A stretch of 64,000 nt of DNA, taken from the NCBI RefSeq assembly GCF_000023925.1, contig NC_013169.1, positions 310,001 through 374,000 of the forward strand, read 5' to 3'. This stretch comes from Kytococcus sedentarius DSM 20547. Its GTDB lineage: Bacteria > Actinomycetota > Actinomycetes > Actinomycetales > Dermatophilaceae. The notes under the pieces are model-generated. The model saw only the letters and a list, made by a program, of their open reading frames with translations, did no database searches and was not told where the DNA came from. A program made the position numbers and the translations under genes. Below are positions 1 to 7,975 of this stretch, piece after piece (the stretch's first letter is position 1; every line of letters starts with the position of its first letter).

Positions 1-898
1 TCAGGCGGTGGGTGTGCGGGCGCTTGAGCTGCATGGTGAGGTACTTGCCGTACTCGTCCAACGGGTTCACGACGTGCTCGGGGAAGAAGTCCCGCATCCG
101 GTCGGCCATGGCCGCGGTGTTCGACCGGGCGATGACGGGCACGTCCGGGCGCAGCAGGTTCACGCTCATGACGACGGCGAGGTTGGTCTCGTCGTCGTCG
201 GTCATGGCCAGCACCCCGTGGCAGTAGGAGTTGCCCAACCCGGCCGAACCGAGGGTCTCCACCTTGCGCGCGTCCCCGTGCAGACCCAGGACGGAGCCGG
301 TGGTCTGCCCCATCGTGAGGCGCTCCAGGCGCTCGGGGTCCTGGTCCACGACCACCACGTCACGGTGGATGGCCAGCAGGCCTTCCACCACGGCCGCCCC
401 GGTCTGGCCGTTGCCCACCACGATGTAGAAGGGGTCCCGCGTGCGGCGCAGGACCCGCTGGATGCGCAGCGAGGTCATGGCCGCACGGAAGCCGGGCGCC
501 GAGAGCAGCGAGAACATCGAGGTGATGGCGAAGGTCCAGCTGGCCACGGAGGCGAAGATCGACCCCATCACCCACATGCGCTGGTAGATGGTGAAGGAGT
601 AGGGGATCTCGCCGAAGCCGATGGTGGTGGCCGTGTAGGACATGAAGTACAGCGAGTCGAACAGCGTCAACCGGTGGGGGTTGCCCTCTGCGTCCACGCC
701 CGGCATGAGCGACAGCCCGATCACGGAGATGCTGAAGACCAGCACCACCAGCAGGACCGGCATGCGCATGCGGCGCAGTGCCAGTTGGAGGACGTCCAGG
801 GCGCTGTCGTCGCGGGGGACGTCGACCTTCTCGCGGCGTTGGGAGTCGGTGCGGATCGCGCGGTGCTGCGCGGTCATGCGGGTCAGGGGGTTGACCAC
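1..898 (-). CDS. Potassium-channel-like protein with TrkA-N domain (C-terminus outside window)
   Basis: An ion-channel pore module joined to a cytoplasmic TrkA-N/RCK-type nucleotide-binding domain. Reading leftwards from GTG 898, two hydrophobic helices flank the filter TTIGFGE (about residues 91-97), a variant of the TVGYGD filter of bacterial K+ channels. The second helix leads to a Rossmann motif GNGQTG (about 162-167) and the acidic strand end VVVVDQD. About 299 residues are present and the frame is still open at base 1. GTG 898 follows a G-rich stretch; ATG 877 is an alternative start. It begins 15 bases after the stop of the upstream membrane gene in the same frame, so the two are probably one transcript. 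Two-helix-per-subunit K+ channel is the family reading; ion selectivity is inferred from the filter. Confidence 0.85.
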   Translation of the reverse strand, partial: MVNPLTRMTAQHRAIRTDSQRREKVDVPRDDSALDVLQLALRRMRMPVLLVVLVFSISVIGLSLMPGVDAEGNPHRLTLFDSLYFMSYTATTIGFGEIPYSFTIYQRMWVMGSIFASVASWTFAITSMFSLLSAPGFRAAMTSLRIQRVLRRTRDPFYIVVGNGQTGAAVVEGLLAIHRDVVVVDQDPERLERLTMGQTTGSVLGLHGDARKVETLGSAGLGNSYCHGVLAMTDDDETNLAVVMSVNLLRPDVPVIARSNTAAMADRMRDFFPEHVVNPLDEYGKYLTMQLKRPHTHRL

Positions 899-913
899 GA
901 GGTGCCCCGCCCC

Positions 914-1300
914 TCAGCGCCCGCGGTAGTTGACCGTCTCGACCACCAGGATCACGAGCGACACCAGGTTGGCGAGCAGTGCGCCCGCGGCGATGGAGAC
1001 CACCGAGGCCATCTCGTGGGCGTCCGGGATGCCGTCACCGGTCTGGTCGGCCACGACCCACAGGCCCGCCGCGGCGACCAGCTGGAGGCAGGCCACGAGG
1101 CTCGCGGCCAGGTGGATGGCACCGACGTGGGTGCGGTCCCCGACCTTCAGGATGGTGGCCACGATGTTCACCGCCACGGCGATGTACAGCTCGTAGGGGT
1201 TGTGCAGCGCGGGGTCCCCGATGTCCCCCAGCACGTACCCGAAGTTTACGGTGGCCGCGAGGAGCACGAAGAATCCGAAGACGACCTTCTCGAAGTTCAC
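914..1300 (-). CDS. Small polytopic membrane protein, DUF6394-like
   Basis: A 128-residue integral membrane protein of unknown function. Four hydrophobic segments can be seen (about residues 7-26, 37-52, 60-82 and 97-120), with short polar loops including KVGDRTHVGA between segments 2 and 3 and an acidic loop DQTGDGIPDAHE before segment 4. The overall pattern resembles what I know as DUF6394, which I recall as small proteins often found beside K+ channel genes. Here it is immediately upstream of the TrkA-N channel gene and very likely shares its transcript, so an accessory role in ion transport or channel regulation is a reasonable inference but not shown by the sequence. Confidence 0.75.
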   Translation of the reverse strand: MNFEKVVFGFFVLLAATVNFGYVLGDIGDPALHNPYELYIAVAVNIVATILKVGDRTHVGAIHLAASLVACLQLVAAAGLWVVADQTGDGIPDAHEMASVVSIAAGALLANLVSLVILVVETVNYRGR

Positions 1301-1384
1301 GCCCCGACCATACGCGGCATGGCGCGGGGGGCAAGTCTTGACGCCGGGGGCGGTGTGGTGTGGGATGTGCTCAGACGCAGAAGG

Positions 1385-1420
1385 AGGGAGCCACCGGACC
1401 CCTCAGTACGGTGGCTCCCT
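1385..1420. promoter_or_regulatory. 12-bp perfect hairpin in a divergent promoter region
   Basis: The arms AGGGAGCCACCG (1385-1396) and CGGTGGCTCCCT (1409-1420) are perfectly complementary around a 12-base loop. It lies between two genes that are transcribed away from each other (starts at 1300 and 1589), so it cannot be the 3'-end terminator of either. A partial third copy of the arm, GGCTCCCTCC, follows at about 1442. It could be an operator, a leader structure or part of a small RNA; nothing else coding is visible in the 288-base gap. Confidence 0.5.
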
Positions 1421-1553
1421 GTCCCTTGTGCGCCATACGGGGCTCCCTCCAGAAGGCCCGTCGGCCGAGAACGTGTCCCTCGTTCTCGATGTCCTCATTC
1501 AAACCCGCTGAAATCTCACCGCGCGCACGCCTCCCTCACAGGACCCTCACAAG

Positions 1554-1581
1554 TTGGCTCGCCGGGGGATTCCCCTACTCT
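1554..1581 (+). promoter_or_regulatory. Promoter of the response regulator gene
   Basis: TTGGCT (1554-1559), a 16-base spacer and TACTCT (1576-1581). The -10 box ends 7 bases before GTG 1589, predicting a leaderless mRNA. Confidence 0.6.
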
Positions 1582-1588
1582 GGGGCGT

Positions 1589-2278
1589 GTGAACCAGACC
1601 CAGACCGCCGTGCACGTCCTCCTCGTCGAGGACGACGAGATGCTGCGTGAGACGACCGCGCTGGTGCTGGAGCGGCAGGGCTTCACCGTCTCCACCGCCT
1701 CCGACGGGGTGGAGGGCCTCGACGCCCTGCGGCGCGAGACCTTCGACGTCGCCGTGGTGGACGTGATGATGCCCCGCATGGACGGCATCACCTTCGCGCG
1801 AAAGGTGCGCGAGGGCTCCGACCTGCCGATCGTGCTGCTCACGGCCCGCGACCTGCCCCACGACCAGCTCGCGGGCTTCCAGGTGGGAGTGGACGACTAC
1901 GTCACCAAGCCCTTCGACGGGGAGGTGCTCGCCGCGCGTCTGCGAGCGGTGCTCCGTCGCGTCGACACGGTGCCCGAGGAGCCGGCGACCGCCACGATCC
2001 GGGTCGCGGACCTCAGCGTGAACCGTGACGGGATGGTGGTGAAGCGAGCCGGCGAGACCATCAGCCTCAGCGCCACGGAGTTCCGGCTGCTCGAGGTGCT
2101 GCTGGACCACCGGGGGCGGGTGCTGTCGCGCCACCAGCTGCTGGAGATGGTCTGGGACATCGGGTCGTGGGGCGACACGCACGTGGTCGAGGTGACCGTC
2201 CAGCGCCTGCGCCGCAAGATCGGGGCCGAGCGGATCGTCACGGTCCGGGGAGCCGGGTACAAACTGGTGGATGCGTGA
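1589..2278 (+). CDS. OmpR/PhoB-family response regulator
   Basis: A two-component response regulator of 229 residues. The receiver domain (about 1-120) has the acidic pair in LLVEDDE near the N-terminus, the phospho-accepting Asp58 in VVDVMMPRMDG, and the conserved Lys in VTKPF. A winged-helix DNA-binding domain (about 130-227) carries the family's SATEFRLLEVL and VEVTVQRLRRKIG stretches. GTG 1589 is chosen because the frame immediately upstream is antisense to other genes and a -10 box ends 7 bases before it. The histidine kinase gene begins inside its stop codon (GTGA overlap), so the two are translationally coupled. The partner kinase has an unusual active site, which raises the question of what phosphorylates Asp58. 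Confidence 0.93.
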   Translation: MNQTQTAVHVLLVEDDEMLRETTALVLERQGFTVSTASDGVEGLDALRRETFDVAVVDVMMPRMDGITFARKVREGSDLPIVLLTARDLPHDQLAGFQVGVDDYVTKPFDGEVLAARLRAVLRRVDTVPEEPATATIRVADLSVNRDGMVVKRAGETISLSATEFRLLEVLLDHRGRVLSRHQLLEMVWDIGSWGDTHVVEVTVQRLRRKIGAERIVTVRGAGYKLVDA

Positions 2279-3630
2279 CCCCAGACCGCCCCCGGGGCGG
2301 CCGTCGGGCCGCCCCCGCCCACAGTGGTGGCATCCCCACCCACCGTCTGGACGCAGCCGTCACCGGCCCGATGCGGGTCAGGGGCCACACCTCGCGGGAG
2401 ACCCCGCACCCGGGGACCACGCACTGGCGGGACTCGATCCGCACCCGCATCGTGCTGGCCGTCATGCTGGTCTCGATCATGACCAGCGCCGGGCTGGGGG
2501 CGCTGCTGTCCGCCCAGGCGGCCGATGCGGCGCGCGAGAGCCTGCGTCACCAGGCCATCACCCGGCTCGACACCGTCAGCGACTCCTACCGCCTCGACGG
2601 GCGCGTGCGCCTCGGGGCGACGGCCGACCCGGACGTCCCGCCGCTGGAGCTCACCCAGGGCATGCAGGAGGGGGACCGCCGGAGCTACTACGACGGCGAG
2701 ACGATGTGGGCCAGTGAGCGGCTGGGCCGGGACGTCCTGCTGACGGTGCAGCTGGAGGACGACCTGTTGGAGCAACAGGACACCGCGCGGTACCGCACGC
2801 TCCTGCCCTCGCTGGCCGTGACCGCCCTGACCGCGGCGGCCGCCGCGTGGCTCCTGGGCAATGCCCTGTCCAGCCGGTTGCGGCGGGCGGCCGTGGCCGC
2901 GGATGCCATGGCGCACGGCGACACCTCGGCCCGCACCGACCAGGGCGGGAGCGACGAGGTGGCCGCGCTGACCCGCGCCGTGGACACCCTGGCGGTCACC
3001 CTCCAGACCCGGCTCGAGGCGGAGCGGGCCTTCACCGCGGACGTGGCCCAAGAGCTGCGCACCCCGGTGACCGGTCTGGTGTCCGCGGTCGAGCTGCTGC
3101 CCGAGGGGCGGCCCGCCACCTTGGTGCGCACCCAGGTGGGGCGGCTGCGGCGCCTGGTCGAGGACCTGTTGGAGGTCTCCCGGCTCGAGAGCGGCTCGGA
3201 GGTCGCGACCCTCGAGGAGCACGACCTGGGCGAGATCGTGGACCGCACGGTGCGCTTCCTGGCCGTCTCCGCCCCCTGCGAGCGGGTGGAGCTGCGGGGG
3301 GACGCGCCGGGGCGGGTCATGATCGACCCCCGGCGCTTCGAGCGGATCATGGCCAACCTGCTGGTCAACGTGCAGCGCCACGGCGGGGGCCACTGCGTGA
3401 TCACGGTGGTCCGTCACGCCGTCGTCGTCGACGACTTCGGTGACGGGTACCCCGAGGAGATCATCGAGCGCGGACCACAGCGCTTCCACGGCAGCGGCGC
3501 CACCAAGGGCACCGGACTGGGGCTCACCATCATCTCCAAGCAGGCCGCCACGATGGGGGCGACGGTGGAGTTCGACCGCGCCCGCGGCGGGGGCGCTCGC
3601 ACGGTGCTGCACTTCGAGCCGGCGGACTGA
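2275..3630 (+). CDS. Membrane histidine kinase homologue lacking the phospho-accepting His
   Basis: A 451-residue sensor kinase homologue paired with the response regulator upstream. Two membrane segments (about 58-80 and 178-202) bracket a roughly 95-residue extracytoplasmic sensor; a HAMP-like linker follows. The HisKA helix reads DVAQELRTPVTG, where the family has SHELRTPL: codon 259 is CAA (Gln), one base away from CAC (His). The ATP-binding domain looks intact: N box ERIMANLLVN, G1 DDFGDG, and G2 GTGLGL. The start is GTG 2275, overlapping the regulator stop by four bases. It ends 17 bases before a convergent lipoprotein gene. It may be a pseudokinase, act only as a phosphatase or ligand sensor, or the base may be a sequence error; the rest of the protein shows no decay. 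Confidence 0.9.
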   Translation: MTPDRPRGGRRAAPAHSGGIPTHRLDAAVTGPMRVRGHTSRETPHPGTTHWRDSIRTRIVLAVMLVSIMTSAGLGALLSAQAADAARESLRHQAITRLDTVSDSYRLDGRVRLGATADPDVPPLELTQGMQEGDRRSYYDGETMWASERLGRDVLLTVQLEDDLLEQQDTARYRTLLPSLAVTALTAAAAAWLLGNALSSRLRRAAVAADAMAHGDTSARTDQGGSDEVAALTRAVDTLAVTLQTRLEAERAFTADVAQELRTPVTGLVSAVELLPEGRPATLVRTQVGRLRRLVEDLLEVSRLESGSEVATLEEHDLGEIVDRTVRFLAVSAPCERVELRGDAPGRVMIDPRRFERIMANLLVNVQRHGGGHCVITVVRHAVVVDDFGDGYPEEIIERGPQRFHGSGATKGTGLGLTIISKQAATMGATVEFDRARGGGARTVLHFEPAD

Positions 3631-3647
3631 ACCACCGGCGCGCGGGG

Positions 3648-4178
3648 TCAGTGCGGCAGCTCGTAGGTCTCCCGCGAGGTCGAGCCCACGGGCCGCCCGT
3701 CGTGGAAGTTCACGGTGATCGAGGTGTAGACGCTGCCGGCCTCGGAGGTCTTCACGTCCGGGGCCTGCACGTCGACCTGGTAGGTCTCCACGGTGCCCTC
3801 GGCGCAGTTCGGCGCGCAGTTGTTGACGCTGAACTCGCCGCTGCCCTTGGCTCCCTCGGTGTCCCACTGGGACCACTGCAGCTTGCTCAGCGTCGCGTTG
3901 GTCTCCTGGCAGTCGAGGCTCAGCGTCTCCGGACGCACCATCGACCCCTCGCCGAGGCAATCGAGGATCATGGGCTCGGCACCGACCTCGGAGGCCGGGC
4001 TCGCGCCCTCGGCGCCCCCTTGGGCCGAGAGCTCCTGTGTGCCCACCGCGGAGGACGGGGCGCTCGTACTGCTCTCCCCGTGGGTCTGGGGCGCCTCGTC
4101 GGCTCCCGAGCAGGCAGCCACCAGCACGGAGCAGGCGGCGGCGAGTACCCAGTTGTGGCGGCGGAAGAGGTGGTGCAC
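3648..4178 (-). CDS. Secreted lipoprotein of unknown function
   Basis: A 176-residue predicted lipoprotein. The N-terminus has basic residues (HHLFRRHNW), a hydrophobic stretch and the lipobox LVAAC, so Cys would be lipidated and the mature protein anchored outside the membrane. A Ser/Thr/Ala-rich linker follows. The C-terminal half contains four cysteines (ILDCLGEG, SLDCQETN, NNCAPNCAEG) that could form two disulfides, and ends in a beta-rich segment. GTG 4178 is preferred because GAGGA stands four bases upstream; ATG 4211 would add 11 residues and move the signal peptide inwards. I do not recognise the family. It is convergent with the two-component kinase and shares its upstream region with the arfA-like gene. 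Confidence 0.75.
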   Translation of the reverse strand: MHHLFRRHNWVLAAACSVLVAACSGADEAPQTHGESSTSAPSSAVGTQELSAQGGAEGASPASEVGAEPMILDCLGEGSMVRPETLSLDCQETNATLSKLQWSQWDTEGAKGSGEFSVNNCAPNCAEGTVETYQVDVQAPDVKTSEAGSVYTSITVNFHDGRPVGSTSRETYELPH

Positions 4179-4324
4179 GACGTCCTCGGGGGTTGGTGGG
4201 GAAGAAGCCACCTGACAGTGTGCGCCACGAAGTTCACAGGGTCCTCACGGGGCCGGGTGAGGTCCCGTGCGAGCAGGGCGTGACGTGGCCCGTACGCCAA
4301 CGGCTCTGCGCGGTCTGCAGCGGA

Positions 4325-4330
4325 TACCCT
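4325..4330 (+). promoter_or_regulatory. -10 box upstream of the arfA-like gene
   Basis: TACCCT about 79 bases before ATG 4409, in the divergent region with the lipoprotein gene. A leader of roughly 70 bases ends in the ribosome-binding site GAAGGAG. Confidence 0.35.
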
Positions 4331-4408
4331 CTGTTCAGGAGAGTCGTCCCCCGGGCCGCCGGGGGGACGGTTCGGCCACCCTCAGTCACGGCGGACGAAG
4401 GAGCATTC

Positions 4409-5722
4409 ATGAGCGACAACTGGGGCGAGGACGACCGCCTCGAAGCCCGCGACGGTGACGGCGTCGACCGCTACGACATCAGCGACGAGGACCACGAGGA
4501 GTGGTACGAGGTCTCGCGCCGCTACCGGCGTGGGCTCGGCGGGTGGTGGTGGCTCGCGCTGCTGGCCATCCCGCTGCTGCTCGCCCTGCTCGGCATGCTC
4601 TTCGGGGGCGACGACGAGGGGGAGGGCGACGGCGACGCGTCCTCCAGCACGAACTCGGGCAACACGTCCTCCAGCACGAACTCGGCCGAGGCGCCCTCTG
4701 CCGCCGCGGTGTCCTACACCGGTGGGGCCGACAAGGTGAGCTTCTCCGCGACGGCCCCCAGCGAGGCCGACCGTGACGCCCTGGTGAAGGCCGTCGAGAA
4801 CGCCAACGAGGGCAAGACCGTGACTTCTGAGGTGTCGGTGGACGAGAGTGCTCCGCTCGTCACCGGCCCGGCCTTGGGGGCGCTCACCGCGGCACTGACC
4901 GCCGGTGGGGACGACTTGTCCATCTCCGGGGACGCCGAGGCCCTGACGCTGAGTGGCGAGGTCGCCGATGCTGCGGCCAAGAAGAAGGTGGCTTCCGAGC
5001 TGGCGAAGGTCTACCCCGACGCCGAGATCACCAACGAGCTGACCGCGGCCGCGGGTGGCGGTGGCAAGAGCCCGTCGGCCAAGCCCTCCGCCTCGAGCCC
5101 GGCCGAGTCCAGCCCGGCCGAGTCCAGCCCGGCTGCGCCCAGCCCGTCGGCCTCGAGCCCGGCTGCGCCCAGCCCGTCGGCCTCGAGCCCGGCTCCGTCG
5201 CCCAGCACGACCTCGGAGCCCTCGCCCAGCGCGACCTCCGAGCCCGCGCCCAGCGTGACCTCGGAGCCGACCAAGACCCCGGACCCGAGCCGGACCGACG
5301 AGCCGGGCCCCGACCCGAGCGTCGACCCGGGCCTGGCCGCGGTCAACAAGATCGAGGACCTCACCTGCAAGAACGCCCCGGCGTCCATGAAGGGGATCTC
5401 CGCGGCCTACCCGATGCGCTTCCCCTCCAGCAGCGACGCGCTGTACGGGGAGTCGGCGGTGAACGCCGCCCGCATCGGCGAGAAGCTGGCCGGTTGCGAC
5501 TTCGACGTGGTCGTCGTGGGTCACACCGACAGCGTCGGTGGCGAGGTCAACGAGCGCCTGAGCGCGTTCCGTGCCGAGAAGATCGCCCAGGCCCTGGTGG
5601 TCGCCGGTGTGGACTTCGACCGCATCCAGCAGTCCAACGCGAGCGCTTCGCAGCCCATCGCGTCTAACGAGACCGAGGACGGGCGGGCCAAGAACCGTCG
5701 CGTCGAGATCCTGGTGAAGTGA
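4409..5722 (+). CDS. arfA: ArfA-like OmpA/BON domain membrane protein
   Basis: A 437-residue envelope protein with the architecture of mycobacterial ArfA (OmpATb, Rv0899). A polar, acidic cytoplasmic N-terminus (1-45) precedes one membrane helix (about 46-66). BON-like repeats follow (about 95-220), then a Pro/Ser/Ala linker (about 225-310) encoded by tandem DNA repeats. The C-terminal OmpA-like peptidoglycan-binding domain contains VVGHTDSVG and GRAKNRRVEI. Two cysteines, in LTCKN and AGCDF, match the disulfide pair reported for OmpATb. ATG 4409 has GAAGGAG upstream. Two further genes follow with spacings of 13 and -4 bases and match ArfB and ArfC, so this is an arfABC operon; in M. tuberculosis that operon is linked to ammonia release and acid adaptation. 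The same role here is inferred. Confidence 0.85.
   Translation: MSDNWGEDDRLEARDGDGVDRYDISDEDHEEWYEVSRRYRRGLGGWWWLALLAIPLLLALLGMLFGGDDEGEGDGDASSSTNSGNTSSSTNSAEAPSAAAVSYTGGADKVSFSATAPSEADRDALVKAVENANEGKTVTSEVSVDESAPLVTGPALGALTAALTAGGDDLSISGDAEALTLSGEVADAAAKKKVASELAKVYPDAEITNELTAAAGGGGKSPSAKPSASSPAESSPAESSPAAPSPSASSPAAPSPSASSPAPSPSTTSEPSPSATSEPAPSVTSEPTKTPDPSRTDEPGPDPSVDPGLAAVNKIEDLTCKNAPASMKGISAAYPMRFPSSSDALYGESAVNAARIGEKLAGCDFDVVVVGHTDSVGGEVNERLSAFRAEKIAQALVVAGVDFDRIQQSNASASQPIASNETEDGRAKNRRVEILVK
5101..5190 (+). repeat. Tandem repeats in the arfA linker
   Basis: Two identical 15-base units (5101-5115, 5116-5130) are followed by two identical 30-base units (5131-5160, 5161-5190). They encode the Ser/Pro/Ala linker between the BON and OmpA domains, are in frame, and could change length by slippage. 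Confidence 0.85.
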
Positions 5723-5735
5723 GAGGAGAGGACCG

Positions 5736-5894
5736 ATGGCTGAATTCCTGATGGAGTGGCTGTGGTACCTCGTGGCGTTCGTGGTGGGAGCGCTGGCGAT
5801 GTATGTGGTGATCGGCATGACGGTGCCGGCGGATTCCGAGGAAGCCGCCTTCTCCGACCTGCCCGGCGCCCGTGAGATCGGAGACGACGCGTGA
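5736..5894 (+). CDS. arfB: ArfB-like small membrane protein
   Basis: A 52-residue protein with one membrane helix (about residues 7-29: EWLWYLVAFVVGALAMYVV) and a short acidic tail ending EIGDDA. Its size, the opening pattern of a short polar N-terminus, WxxYLxAF and an Ala/Glu-rich tail, and its place between the ArfA- and ArfC-like genes match mycobacterial ArfB (Rv0900, about 50 residues). The start ATG 5736 lies 13 bases after the arfA stop, with GAGAGGAGAGG upstream as ribosome-binding site. Its stop codon overlaps the GTG of the next gene (GTGA). The biochemical role of ArfB is not known; the call rests on context as much as on sequence. Confidence 0.75.
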   Translation: MAEFLMEWLWYLVAFVVGALAMYVVIGMTVPADSEEAAFSDLPGAREIGDDA

Positions 5895-7048
5895 ACTGGC
5901 TCTTGATGATCCTGTCCTTCGCGCTGGGTGGTCTGACCACCTGGTTGTGGTCGGTGCGCACCGTGACCCGGGTGATCCCGGCGAGCGAGTACGACCGCCA
6001 CCTGGACGCCCAGTACGACGACGAGGACGACGCCCTCGAGCGTGATGGCGACACCCGTGACGGTGCCGCCGGACTGGGTGCCGCCGGTGTGGCAGGCGGC
6101 GCCGCGGGCGCTGCCGCCCTGTCCGACCGTGACCGCGACGACGACTACCTCGAGGTCGACGAGGACCACGGGCGCTACACCGAGCGCGACGACGTGGCCC
6201 TGGCCGACGACGCCGAGGCGACCGACGACGCGGTGCTGGCCGACGACCTCGAGCCGGCCGACGAGCGCGAGCTCACGTCCGACGAGGACGACCTCGCCGG
6301 TGCCGACGAGGCGGCGGGCGCCCACGCCCTGGGCGACCTGGACGAGGACGACGCGGCGAGCGAGGGCGAGTTCGTGTCCACCGACGCCGAGGTCACCGAC
6401 GACGACGCCGACCTCGACACCACGTCCGTGGCCGGTGCCGGCGCGGCCACCGGTGTGGCCGGCTTCGCTGCCGGGTCGCAGCTCGAGGACGAGGACGCCT
6501 CCGAGCTGGGTGACGGCATCGAGGGCGACGACGACGTCGTGGACCCGGCCTCCACCGCCACCGTTGCCCCGGGCACCACCGGCGGTGACGTGGTCGTCGT
6601 CGAGGAGATCGAGGACGTGGACGGCCAGCCGGTCGGCCGCAGCGCCTCGGACGCGCACACCGAGGCAATCCCGATGGTCGGCCAGGGCATGACGGACGAG
6701 GACGTGGACGCCGCGAGCGCCGACGACCTCCAGCCGGTGGACGCCGACGCGGAGTACGCCGACGAGGTCGACCCCATCGCCCCCGACGCCAGCTTCCTCG
6801 AGGACTCCGAGGACGTGGACGGGGACGAGGCCGTCGAGGACGACGCGCCCTACGGCCCCGGCTCCGCCCGGTCCGCCGCCGATGGCTCCGGCCCTGAGGG
6901 CTGGGCCATCAAGGGCAACGCCGACTCGGGCTTGTTCCACACCGAGGAGAGCCCCGGCTACGAGAACACCCGCGCCGAGGTCTGGTTCGCCGACGAGGCA
7001 TCGGCCATCGCGGCCGGGTTCCGTCACTGGGACCGCAAGCAGCGCTGA
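5891..7048 (+). CDS. arfC: ArfC-like membrane protein with long acidic region
   Basis: A 385-residue protein with an N-terminal membrane helix (about 3-24), a very acidic Asp/Glu/Ala-rich middle region (about 38-315) holding two small Gly/Ala-rich hydrophobic patches (about 60-80 and 180-198), and a conserved C-terminal domain (about 318-385). That domain starts PYGPGSARSAADGSGPEGW and continues through IKGNADSG and AEVWFADEASA, the same pattern as the C-terminus of mycobacterial ArfC (Rv0901). Mycobacterial ArfC is about 175 residues, so the acidic middle is a large lineage-specific expansion. GTG 5891 overlaps the arfB stop by four bases. A strong two-way terminator follows. Function unknown beyond the operon association. 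Confidence 0.8.
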   Translation: MNWLLMILSFALGGLTTWLWSVRTVTRVIPASEYDRHLDAQYDDEDDALERDGDTRDGAAGLGAAGVAGGAAGAAALSDRDRDDDYLEVDEDHGRYTERDDVALADDAEATDDAVLADDLEPADERELTSDEDDLAGADEAAGAHALGDLDEDDAASEGEFVSTDAEVTDDDADLDTTSVAGAGAATGVAGFAAGSQLEDEDASELGDGIEGDDDVVDPASTATVAPGTTGGDVVVVEEIEDVDGQPVGRSASDAHTEAIPMVGQGMTDEDVDAASADDLQPVDADAEYADEVDPIAPDASFLEDSEDVDGDEAVEDDAPYGPGSARSAADGSGPEGWAIKGNADSGLFHTEESPGYENTRAEVWFADEASAIAAGFRHWDRKQR

Positions 7049-7071
7049 CACCCCGGTCCCCGGACCGCACG

Positions 7072-7108
7072 ACGGGCCCCGTTCCACCTCCGGTGGGGCG
7101 GGGCCCGT
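7072..7108. terminator. Bidirectional terminator between arfC and rsmI
   Basis: ACGGGCCCC (7072-7080) and GGGGCCCGT (7100-7108) form a 9-bp G+C hairpin with a 19-base loop that can itself pair (CCACC/GGTGG). It sits between convergent genes. Confidence 0.75.
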
Positions 7109-7138
7109 CGCCGTCCGGCAACGGCACCGGCGGCTCGG

Positions 7139-7975
7139 TCAGGACGAGCGCCTGCTGAGCACCGACTCGTAGAGCTCGCGGGCCGGCAGGCCGGTCTCGG
7201 CAGCCACCTGCTTGCAGGCGTCCTTGAGCCGCACGCCGTCCGCCACCAGCTCCCGCACCCGCTCCGATGCGGCCGCCGGGTCGGCCGCGCGCGGGGTCGC
7301 CCCCTGCACGACCACCGTGATCTCACCCCGGGAGGCCTCGACGGCCCACTGCGCCAGCTCCTCCAGCGGGCCGCGCCGCACCTCCTCGTAGGTCTTGGTG
7401 AGTTCCCGGCACACCGCGGCCGGACGGTCGGCACCGAAGGCCGTGGCCATGGCGCCCAGGGTGTCGGCCAGGCGGTGCGGGGCCTCGAAGAAGATCATCG
7501 TTCGCCGCTCCTGGGCGAGCCCGGCCAGCATCGCGGCACGCGGCCCGGCCTTGCGCGGGGGGAAGCCCTCGAAGCAGAAGCGGTCCACCGGCAGGCCGGA
7601 GACGGCCAGGGCCATCAGGGCCGCGCTGGGACCGGGCACGCAGGTGACCACGAGCTCCTGCTCCACACAGGCCTGCACCAGCCGGTAGCCGGGGTCGCTC
7701 ACCGAGGGCATCCCCGCATCGGTCACCAGCACCACCCGCGCCCCCTCGGCGATGCGGGCGGTCAGCTCGGCGGTGCGGGAGGCCTCGTTGTGCTCGTGGT
7801 AGCTGACGATCGGGGCCGTGAGCGTGATGTCGAGCGCGGAGGCCAGCCGCAGCGTGCGGCGGGTGTCCTCGGCCGCCACCAGGTCGGCCCCGGTGAGCTC
7901 GGCGGAGAGGCGCGGGGCGGCATCCGCGGGGTCTCCGATGGGGGTGGCTGCCAGGACGAGCGCTCCGGTGGTCAT
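7139..7975 (-). CDS. rsmI: 16S rRNA (cytidine1402-2'-O)-methyltransferase
   Basis: Methylates the 2'-OH of C1402 in the ribosomal P site, using S-adenosylmethionine. The 278 residues match the family's usual length. Visible signatures are LVLAATPIGDPADA at the N-terminus, AAEDTRRTLRL, SYHEHNE, LVTDAGMPSVSDPGYRLV (SAM pocket), VPGPSAALMAL and FEGFPPRK, all in the order typical of RsmI within the tetrapyrrole-methylase fold. ATG 7975 is chosen because it starts the conserved core and follows a G-rich site; an upstream ATG at 8074 would add 33 unrelated residues. Divergent from the DUF4126 gene and convergent with arfC. Confidence 0.95.
   Translation of the reverse strand: MTTGALVLAATPIGDPADAAPRLSAELTGADLVAAEDTRRTLRLASALDITLTAPIVSYHEHNEASRTAELTARIAEGARVVLVTDAGMPSVSDPGYRLVQACVEQELVVTCVPGPSAALMALAVSGLPVDRFCFEGFPPRKAGPRAAMLAGLAQERRTMIFFEAPHRLADTLGAMATAFGADRPAAVCRELTKTYEEVRRGPLEELAQWAVEASRGEITVVVQGATPRAADPAAASERVRELVADGVRLKDACKQVAAETGLPARELYESVLSRRSS

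Noticed and set aside
8-1588. Long plus-strand frame running into the response regulator
   Set aside because: It is antisense to the K+ channel and DUF6394-like genes, whose proteins are convincing. The regulator begins at GTG 1589.
5101-5190. Tandem repeats as a possible CRISPR array
   Set aside because: Units of 15 and 30 bases are directly adjacent with no spacers and encode a Pro/Ser linker in frame.
4382-7087. A 901-codon minus-strand frame opposite the arf operon
   Set aside because: It is a mirror of G+C-rich coding on the other strand. The product is low-complexity Val/Gly/Arg with no domain, while the plus strand gives recognisable ArfA-C.
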